DNA of 64,000 nucleotides from Malus domestica (Eukaryota > Streptophyta > Magnoliopsida > Rosales > Rosaceae): NCBI RefSeq assembly GCF_042453785.1, contig NC_091673.1, positions 5,792,501 to 5,856,500 of the forward strand. Direction: 5' to 3'. Position 1 is the stretch's first letter; the number at the start of each line of letters is the position of its first letter. Below, in pieces: positions 55,911 to 64,000 of this stretch. A program made the translations under genes and the position numbers. Under the pieces are notes generated by a model. The model searched no databases. It was given only the letters and a program-made list of their open reading frames with translations, and had not been told where the DNA came from.

Positions 55911-57265
55911 ATGGCTGCAACTGTTTCGCTCTCTTTCTCTTTGGATCCACAGCAGTACCACCAGCACCAGCACCAGCACCACTGCCATCTCTTCTCCGCC
56001 ACCCACCACTTCAAACCCCACCAAAGCATTCCCTTCACTCCCTCTACCTCCTCAACTATTCTCCCCAAGTACCCACTTTCTATTTTCCCCAAATCAGACC
56101 GTTTCGCCTTCAAAGCCTCCTCCTCCCCATCTCATTCTCCCACCACCACCACCGCCACCACCACAGCTGCTGATTCCACTACTACTGATTCCACCACCAT
56201 CACTACTGATTCCGATACTACTACTTCAACAACTTCGTCATTTCTCGAATACCCTCTTAGAACAGGTAAGTTTCTGAGCAGTGAAGAGCTCGAGCAGCTC
56301 AAACTCCTCGAGGATTTCAGGTACTACCAGGAATTGGAATCTGGGTCGATGTGGGTTCGGGTGATGAGGCCGGAGGAGTTGGACATCACCGTCGGGTTGC
56401 TCGCCGAGTCGTTCGCGGAGTCGATGCTTTTGCCTTCTGGGTATGTGTCTGTGCTGGGCTACTTGGTCAAGCAGTACTTGTTTGAAAGAATGGAGCTTCT
56501 TCCCAACACCGCCACGCTCATCGCGTTTTACAGAAGAAGAAAAGAAGAGGGCAAAGAAGAAGAAGAACAACACCTGGAAGAAGTAGAAGAAGAAGATGAA
56601 GTTGAGCTTTTGGCGGGGACTGTGGAAGTTTGCTTTAACAAAAAGGGTGCCGTTGCCTCTCCTCCTACACCAACTCCTCCCAAGAATTCGCCTTACATTA
56701 GCAACATGGCGGTGAAAAAATCGCTTCGGAGGTTTGTTTTGCTTCCCCAATTGAAGTTTTACATTAGCAATTGTTGTTTCTTGGGCATGTTACCTGCTCG
56801 GCATAATTCCATTGCATTGTATTCTTGTCGTAATTCGCAGATTGAATGCGTTTGGTTTTCGTAATTGTATTGTTTTTTGAACTGAATGATCACAAAACTA
56901 CCCACATATAACATCAGATTTGAAAAGACAAAGCTTTAGTTCACTGTGTCTCAAATGAGACTTGATTTAAGATTATGACTTCGTAAATTTTCAGGAGGGG
57001 CATTGGATGGCATCTTTTGAAAGCAAGCGAGGAACTAATCTCGCAGATGAGTTTCTCAAGAGAGGTGTACTTGCATTGCAGGATGATTGATACAGCTCCA
57101 TTCAACATGTATAAAAAAGCAGGATACGACATTGTAGAGACGGATACCATTTTGGTTTTGTTGCTGTTGCAGAGGCGCAAGCACTTAATGTGCAAGAAAC
57201 TTCCAGTCTTAACCAACTTTTCAGAATCGGACACGTTCTGTTCTCAAGAGGAATTAACACCATGA
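55911..57265 (+). CDS. Plastid GCN5-related N-acetyltransferase (GNAT5-like)
   Basis: Two exons, 55911-56731 and 56995-57265 (phase 2 intron), give 363 residues. A His/Ser/Thr/Pro-rich N terminus of about 110 residues (MAATVSLSFSLDPQQYHQHQ...) fits a plastid transit region with low-complexity Thr repeats. The GNAT fold follows: VRVMRPEELDITVGLLAESF, PNTATLIAFYRR, LAGTVEVCFN, the acetyl-CoA loop region SPYISNMAVKKSLRRRGIGW with R-R-G-I-G, then EVYLHCRMIDTAPFNMYKKA-GY. Plastid GNATs can acetylate protein N termini and lysines. A Glu/Lys-rich insert (KEEGKEEEEQHLEEVEEEDE) separates two strands of the fold and is unusual in length. ATG 55911 is the first in frame. Order next to a PBL28-like kinase suggests orthology to Arabidopsis At1g24040. 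Confidence 0.9.
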
Positions 57266-58166
57266 CTGTTTATGTGAAAATGATAATATGTGTCTCTGAG
57301 GTACATGCAGTTGCTGCCATAATCTTTTTTGTAGATTTGTATTGATAAATCATTATGCAGTAAATCTCATACTGTTGCCTTGTTCCTTAAATCCATTGCT
57401 TTGCTCAGGATAGATGATTAAAGGCCTTGAGGTTGTCAAGATTATCCAGCTGGGTTGTCTTTTGCGTAGAATGCTTGATCCTATGTGCCGATTGCTTGCA
57501 TTTTGTAATGTGTATGGTAGAGACTTGGTTTGTTGCAGGTAATCTCAGCAGTCATTTCTATTTGTTGTATGTTGTATGTAGTCCTAGGGACCTAGACTTC
57601 TAACCTTAATGCAAACACATATAGTTCAATGACCATATCCACTCTAGTTTTGGTACACGTGTGTTAGATATTGAAGGATTCAAGTAAATAGAGGAAGGAT
57701 GAAGGATTCAAGTAAATAGAGTAGGGAACAATAGATATATATGAAACAGTAGTATTATTCTTTCTGCCTTGCGACTTTGTAGGCTCGTACGGAAGACATA
57801 TATAAAGTACAAATTACATATACTCTGAGTTTACAATACATAATTTACGAAAGGTTACAAAGTTTCCAAAACATAGTGATACAAGAAAATGATCCCCTCT
57901 TAGATTGGAATCTCATTCATTATTAATTTACATCGTAGGCTTTCTTGATCTTGTACACGAAAACCAACTTCAATTTGATTGTTTTGTGATGAATTCTGTC
58001 TAATATATCTACTCAACTGCATTCTGTATTTCTCAATCCTTATCAAATTCTCTTCGTGGGTCTTGTTTTTGAGATCATAGGTCACCAAGCTTTGAAGATT
58101 CAACAATTCTTTTATTAGCAGAAGTAAAGGATTTTGATTATGTTGTACCTTATCTTCATCCTGCAA
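57266..58166. other. Convergent 3' flanks of GNAT and PBL28 genes
   Basis: Probably the 3' UTRs of the two convergent genes. A minus-strand 88-codon frame (57900-58166) directly follows the PBL28 stop and is taken as UTR. The phrase gaaggattcaagtaaatagag is directly repeated at 57673-57721. Confidence 0.45.
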
Positions 58167-60104
58167 TTAGAACATGTGTTTGTTAGGAGCCACGGCCACT
58201 CCCAAGCCTTTCGCATTTGTATAGATACTCAACTGGAGCTCTTTCACACATTCTGCCATGGAGGGTCTCTCACTGCTCTCCGGACGCACACATCTTGATG
58301 CCAGGTTTGCAAACATAGCTATAGATTCCATGGTGTATGAACTTCGACTCAGCTCAGAATCTATCACCTTACGCAGTTTCTTCCTGTCGTTCAATATGTG
58401 TCTTACCTGAAACATATGAACTTTAGTCGTGTTTACTTTAACAACCTAATGTACCTAACCAGCATAATAAGCAGGAGTGAGAAAATATATACTCTACCTG
58501 TAGCACTAGGTTTTGATCGTTTGGTCCCAGGGTAATGTCAACGGCTTGACGTCCAGTCAGAAGTTCAAGAAGAACCACTCCAAATGCATAAACATCACTT
58601 TGTAAAGTGAGTTTTCCAGTCTGTTTCCAAATACACCTCTTGTTATGTAACATTGTTTTATTTTTATTTTATGAATAGTGTGATCAAAATTTCTTACAAG
58701 CATTCATTTGAGATGGGTGGTTGTGAATTAAATGAATAAGAGTGAAAATTACAGGAAGCAGTGTGCATCACAAGCATATAAACATGTCGCTTATGAAATT
58801 TCTGGAGAAAATCCGCCTTTGTGTCAAACCATATTGTTTTTGTTCGCATTTTTTACAGTACTGAACACAGAGAAGTTGCAGAATGCATGAATTTTGATAG
58901 ACTATATTGTTTGAGAAACAAAATTTAATGCAGCCATATGGAATGTTCAAAGATGCGTACCGATGTATACTCGGGATCAAAATAGCCGAATGTTCCGAGC
59001 ACTCTAGCAGTCACGTATATTTCCTTGCCCTCCGGCATCATCTTGGCGAGTCCAAAATCCGATATCTACATGAAATCGTGATTAAATTTCAGCTCTATAT
59101 GTTTTGTTCAAAGTTCAAAACCAACATGAGGCAAAATTTCAAATCAAGCAACACGTTTTTACCTTTGCTTCAAAGTCGTCGCTTAAAAGAATATTGGTGG
59201 ATTTGAAATCTCTGTGAACAATAGGAATCCCGACAGCAGAACTAGAATGCAGATACGCTAGTCCCCTTGCTGCTCCAAGTGCCACCTTGAGCCGTCGAGG
59301 CCAATCCATTTTCGCTTCCCCGATCCCTGTCGTACGATTAAAGATTGTTCCGAAGATTAGCAAACTGATTAATTGTTCCGAAGATTAGCAAACTGATTAG
59401 TTATTCGCACGTGAATTAAGCGTATGTATGCATTCCTAGTTGAAATCCAACCATTTAAGTGATCTTGCAGGTTCCCTTTCTGCATATATTCATACACCAG
59501 AAACCGTTGCTTCCCGTCAGCACAATAGCCGATCAAAGAAACCAGATTTGGGTGTTCAAGTCTGCTCAAGATATCTACTTCCACCCGAAATTCTCGTTCT
59601 CCCTCAGCTGCTTTGAAAGGAGGCAGCTCCATTTTCTTGATGGCTACAACCTTTACATTCCCAAACAGAGCACACATCAGTATGCGCCTGGACAACTGAG
59701 TTGTTCATAAATCCAGAAACTCATTCCTACAACGAAACATACCTCTCCTGACCGCAAAGTTCCCCGGTATACACGCCCAAATCCTCCTTTTCCGAGCAGA
59801 TTTTCTTCACTGAAGGAACACGTTGCCTCTTCCATTTCTTTGAGTGTGAAAATTGACGAGCCATGATGGTGTCTTTTCGTCGGTTGGGGGGTTTGATCCT
59901 CGAGCTGCCAGTACTCCACCGGTTTATAAATCCCTGAAAGGGGATCACACGCAAATCATAACAAAACGTTGGAAACGAACACCCGCAAACAAAGCTGCAA
60001 AGAAAGAAAAGAACAATTAGAGGAAAGAACATACAAGGGTCTGTAAGGTCGTGGGACTTCGACCGCCGACGCTTGTTCCATGCCGAAACTAAACCGAAAG
60101 GCAT
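58167..60104 (-). CDS. PBL28: Receptor-like cytoplasmic kinase, PBL28-like
   Basis: Seven exons are proposed: 60104-60035, 59933-59743, 59650-59452, 59326-59163, 59065-58961, 58620-58498 and 58406-58167, giving 363 residues. The N terminus [20 protein letters not shown] has no signal peptide or membrane segment. Kinase marks are complete: glycine loop [20 protein letters not shown] lysine, [11 protein letters not shown] catalytic loop, SDFGLAK for DFG, activation segment [20 protein letters not shown], and [16 protein letters not shown]. The HRD arginine is present, so it is an RD kinase. PBL (PBS1-like) kinases relay signals from receptor kinases in immunity and development; a specific role for this one is not established. 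The C terminus ends KHMF. It is convergent with the GNAT gene. Confidence 0.93.
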
Positions 60105-61523
60105 AACGTCTCTTTAAGTTTGATCCAGTTTTTTTCTCAGGACTGAGGATTGAAATGCATGAGAGGGTAGAAAACGAAATCGAAATTTTCGTAATTTGAA
60201 ATATACAGAAGAATAAAAATATATATATTACGAGAATTGGGTCGAGAGTGTACGTATAGAGCAAGTGAAGTTAAATTAGGAGAGGAGAGTACTCAACAAA
60301 TCATCCACCAACAACCCTAAAACGGTAGCTCTCACTGCACAAACAAGTCCTTGAAGAAAAAGAAAAAGAAAAAGGAAAAGTTGGGCATTGCTTTTGCTTG
60401 CTTAATATTGGATGATGGGGAAGTTGTTTGACAAGGAAATTGAAGCTACTGCAACAGCTCTTGTTCCTTACATTTTTACGATTTAATTTCTCAAAAAAAA
60501 AAAAAGGATTTGCAGTTGAGAGGGTGCTTTCATATCTGTTCATCTCATTTTTTGTTGTTGTTTTATTTGTTACTATTTTCTAATTTTTGAAAATTTGACA
60601 TGGAGCAATATGATAATTTCAGTCGCTATCAACACCCAAATGGGACCCAAAAGTTTGATATTATTCCAATCTTTCGTTTTGAAGTTACTTCCCAGTTCCT
60701 ATATTTTTGAAGTTACTCAAAAGCATCACATATCGATCGATGGGAGTGATAAAAAGTAAAAAGGTTATCCAGAATCCCACAAGTGATAGTTGTGTGTGTG
60801 TGTGTGTGCCAACGATGAACTTTTTCTAGATTCTAGACCAAATGAATAGCAATTCTTTTCTGGTTGTGTGAAAAGGAGGCCAGGACATTACAACGTGTAT
60901 GCTCACGTAAATCCTAACGTCTCGTTTGATATTTCGAATTGTATCAAATATTTAGTTAAATGATTAATTTGTGCATCGAACAAAATTGATTATCTGGTTC
61001 GGTGTTTATTAGATGGGTAAATAATGCGAGGCGTATCTCTGACACATCAAATATAAACTAATTTACAAAACAAAACGAAAAAAGAAGCAACATCAAGAAA
61101 AGTGAAAAGAAATAAGATAGCATTAATATCAATAATGTTTTTCATACGTCCTCACGCAACATTAATGATTCATCTGAAAATCGTCTTTTCCATTTCATAT
61201 ATGGTTGCAGTGTTGAGCAAACTCGCCTCTAACTTAGGTGAGTCGTCCTACTCTGTTAATATCATCTATACACCAGGTACATAATGTTGAAAATTGTATG
61301 AAATGATTGAGTTACATAACTCAATTGTTGAACAGATCAAACTTAAATACTAACGATACATAAGTTGACGTTATATCAATCGAATATTGACAATAAATTG
61401 ATCAAACATTAATAAGGTATCAATTAACATTAATGACGGATCAATCAAATATTGAAAAGTGATACATTTCAATAAAAAAATTTGACGAATGATAAGTTAA
61501 TTTACACTAAATTCATCGGGAAA
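60105..61523. other. Region between the PBL28 and MLP genes
   Basis: Upstream side of PBL28 with a purine-rich leader at 60350-60380. A (GT)n run lies at 60790-60808. Nothing else is recognised; the short frames at 60301-60543 and 61102-61284 show no motif. Confidence 0.4.
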
Positions 61524-61602
61524 GAAGAATCGAACACGGAACTTCAAGTCAAAGAGTGAATATATTCTTAATCAGCTGAACTACAAACCACTTGCAATGT
61601 TG
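61524..61602 (-). mobile_element. tRNA-derived SINE-like fragment
   Basis: On the minus strand, tttgtagttcagctgattaag looks like an A-box and gtgttcgattcttc like a B-box, about 50 bp apart. The body does not fold as a tRNA. No target duplication was resolved. Confidence 0.35.
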
Positions 61603-61950
61603 ATACATTTCAATAATTTGAATTTTGTAAACTCACCATTTCAGTCAATTTTCTAATAATTGTGAAAATTGATTTGAAAATGTGAATACTCCTTTAATTA
61701 ATATCTTATGATATAATAAAACACTGCCAAACTACAAATTTGTAGCTAGGTTTAACATTTTCCTATTTCTTTTAAATGACTCCTGCAAACCAAAAACACC
61801 AATTAAAGTATTGGGCCCTTCTCCCATTCCTTGCACACACATGATGCATGTGAATGCTATCAGTTTTTCTGGTGTTTCTGAGGGAGGTTAATAAAGTGGC
61901 AGTTGCGCTTATTCTTACTGAATTTAAGACCTCCAAAGCACTCAAACTAG

Positions 61951-61959
61951 TATATATAT
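61951..61959 (+). promoter_or_regulatory. TATA-like box of the MLP gene
   Basis: TATATATAT lies about 110 bp upstream of the MLP ATG. A second tatatatata at 62055-62064 touches the ATG and is too close to serve as TATA box. Confidence 0.45.
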
Positions 61960-62065
61960 GGATCCCTAATTCTCAGAAATCTCAAGCAATTCTTTAAGAA
62001 AATCAGTCAATTTCCTCTGATTACATTTTTGTTCTAGCTAAAGCTACCACATCTATATATATATA

Positions 62066-62649
62066 ATGGCTTCATGTGATGGAAAGCTTGAAGTAGAAGT
62101 TGAGGTGAAGTCTCCTGCACAAAAGTTTTGGGAAGCCCTTAGGGACTCCACCACTGTCTTCCCCAAGGCATTTCCTCATGACTACAAAAGCATCGATGTC
62201 CTCGAAGGTGATGGCAAAGCTGTTGGATCCGTTCGGCTTATTACATATGCTGAAGGTAGTTACATGCATATATTATCTTACTATGTACTTAAATTATAAA
62301 TTCACGTACATCTGAGACAAATTTACAGTTTGACAAGAGATCACTTCCTTATAAATAATGTATTTCCTTGCCGGTAGGTTCTGCACTTGTGAAAGTATCA
62401 AAGGAGACGATCGATGCAGTGGATGAAGTCGGAAAGGCGGTTGCTTATAAGGTGATCGACGGAGATCTGCTCAAGTACTACAAGAGCTTCAAGTGCACCC
62501 TAACCGTGACTCCCAAGGGAGACGGGAGCTTGGTGAAATGGTCGTCTGTGTATGAGAAAGCACACGAACAGGTTCCCGAACCAAGCATCATCAAGGATTT
62601 TGCTGCCAAGAACTTCCTGGAGCTCGATGCCTATGTTCTGGTTAATTAA
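62066..62649 (+). CDS. MLP423: MLP-like protein (Bet v 1 superfamily), MLP423-like
   Basis: Two exons, 62066-62255 and 62378-62649, are joined by a phase 1 GT/AG intron at the position usual for Bet v 1/MLP genes and give 153 residues. The sequence runs LEVEVEVKSPAQKFWEALRD, then FPHDYKSIDVLEGDGKAVGS with the glycine-rich loop region, VRLITYAEGS at the splice point, YKVIDGDLLKYYKSFKCTLT, and a C-terminal helix IIKDFAAKNFLELDAYVL. Bet v 1-fold proteins have a large hydrophobic cavity and bind small ligands. MLP members are linked to stress and hormone responses, but most ligands are unknown. Order after PBL28 matches Arabidopsis MLP423 (At1g24020) as I recall it. Confidence 0.92.
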
Positions 62650-63104
62650 TTATTTGCAAGCTTAAATAAGCTAGCTTTGGAGATCATTGGAGTTTTTCCT
62701 TAATATACAATGGCCAAATAAATAAGATGAGTCGAAGTATGCATGCTAATGCACATAGCTGGTTTTATCTAAACCCAAATCTGTAAGCAGATTGCATCCT
62801 ATTATATTTTGGGTTTGGATCTTGTACTTTTATATGCTAGTAATGTTTCAATGTTTGTGTCCCCTCACTTTCACTTTTATCGCACGTACAATTTGAAAGA
62901 AGAAAAAGAAAAACATGTCATTTGGAATAGCAGTACTTTTTTTCTAATTTATTTATTTTTGATTTTTTTTTAAATATAAAGATTTAGCTGGTTCCTTCAC
63001 CATGATAATCCAACCTTCTAGTGGTCGAAAAAACTCACAGCATTACTTTAATTTTTGAGTTTGGAGGTAAGTTAACAAAGGACAGAGTGAGTTACCTCAT
63101 TGGG
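62650..63104. other. MLP 3' flank
   Basis: Contains the likely 3' UTR; T-rich tract at 62936-62968. No gene. Confidence 0.4.
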
Positions 63105-63300
63105 AAGGAGATACTCTTTGGATCTCTTTCACCAAAGTTACCGGATCAAGTGATTTAGACTTTTAAAATTTTATCCAACGGCTCACTTGTTTTGATCATT
63201 TAAAAGCTATAATAATTTTTAACCGTTAAATAAAATTTAAAATGTTCGAATCACTTGATTTAATGATCTTGATAGAAAAGATCCGAAGATGATCTATTTC
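63105..63300. mobile_element. MITE-like hairpin
   Basis: The phrase ATCAAGTGATTTAGACTTTTAAAATTTTATCCAACGG on the left pairs with the inverse of CCGTTAAATAAAATTTAAAATGTTCGAATCACTTGAT on the right around a short centre. Outer arms (GGATCTCTTT... against AAAAGATCC) also pair. It is related in style to the 26638-26834 element. Ends and target duplication are not resolved. Confidence 0.5.
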
Positions 63301-64000
63301 CCCCTCATTAGACCCAATGATCAATTCCCGAGTCAGAGCCTACCAATCACCTTGGATCACATTTATTTCTTCATTTATTTTTTACGAAAGCACATTTATT
63401 TCTTCTTTTGCCTACCTCTTTCCTTACGCTTAGTTCTTGTCTAAAGATAAGTCAATAAGAAAACTAGTGGTTGAGTTGAGTGGAGGCATGTTCTTCTCCT
63501 TATTTAATAGGACTTCGTTGCTGAAATTTCAGCAAGAGATCTTACTTACACTTAATTTCAAGTGAACATATATCTAAATTTTGATTTTTTTAATTAAAAT
63601 TTGAACACGTATTCTTTAGGGATTGGATGTAAGCTGAAATTTCTGCTGAAATGTTCAGCTGCGAAGTTACTTCCTTTTCTAAATTGGAGGGCGGGGTATT
63701 TGCTACGGGATGGATAGATCGTCCAAAGACATGATTAATTAAGTCCGATATGATTTTGTGCCACTTTTGTAATATCAAAGCACAAATAAGTTTAATTATT
63801 GCTATTTGATGCAGTACAGGAGCTAGAAATTGCTGTCTTAAAAAAATTAGACCAAATATAGTAATAACTGTAGAAAATTAATTTTTTTTTGGATAATTTA
63901 AAAAGTTTATATATACCTTATCTTCGAATTTGTTGCAATGTCATACATTTCATTACTTGTTTATCAATTTCTCTGTTAAATGCTGATGTAGCATGAGAAG
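63301..64000. other. Window end, nothing recognised
   Basis: AT-rich; no gene or named repeat seen. Confidence 0.4.

Noticed and set aside
57900-58166. 88-codon minus-strand frame directly after the PBL28 stop
   Set aside because: Best explained as PBL28 3' UTR; the kinase already ends at a family-typical position.

Overview
The window is nuclear DNA of a flowering plant. Genes carry short spliced exons with GT/AG introns and encode plant-only families (PRIN2, PADRE/DUF4228, nucleobase-ascorbate transporter, TBL, GLOX, PBL kinase, MLP/Bet v 1). The spaces between them are AT-rich and full of MITEs and LTR elements. Gene content and repeat style look like a woody eudicot, most likely Rosaceae (apple/pear tribe). 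That placement is inference, not proof.

Layout. 1-5.7 kb: truncated Mutator-like element and gene-free DNA. 5.8-9.1 kb: PRIN2 (+) and a PADRE-domain gene (-), tail to tail. 9-18 kb: gene-free, with at least four MITE/MULE copies. 18.1-22.2 kb: a 14-exon NAT transporter (-) with a solo LTR in intron 1. 23.4-31.6 kb: a TMEM42-like EamA membrane protein (-), a single-exon GLOX aldehyde oxidase (-), and a dispersed duplication that contains a 353-bp tandem triplication. 34.4-35.7 kb: LSM12 homologue (-) whose first intron has a U12-type AT donor. 37.1-38.7 kb: complete copy of the Mutator-like family seen at 1 and 15 kb. 39.7-49.8 kb: a 10.1-kb non-autonomous Ty3/Gypsy-type LTR retrotransposon (-) nested in a MITE. 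52.1-53.6 kb: TBL acetyltransferase (+). 55.9-57.3 kb: plastid GNAT (+). 58.2-60.1 kb: PBL28-like kinase (-). 62.1-62.6 kb: MLP423-like protein (+).

The most unusual object is the LTR element. It keeps an intact gag but no recognisable protease, reverse transcriptase or integrase. In place of pol it carries pieces of host genes: an HMG-CoA reductase fragment joined to a RING/PHD-finger gene fragment, preceded by a block that looks like a housekeeping promoter. It also has a coiled-coil ORF on the opposite strand and several separate tandem-repeat arrays. Its 5-bp target duplication is perfect and its LTRs differ mainly in repeat copy number, so the insertion looks recent.

From memory of Arabidopsis, two blocks of gene order look conserved: PRIN2-PADRE-NAT (At1g10522-At1g10530-At1g10540) and LSM12-GNAT-PBL28-MLP423 (At1g24050-24040-24030-24020). 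All exon coordinates were worked out by hand from splice motifs, reading frame and family similarity. No alignment or database search was run.
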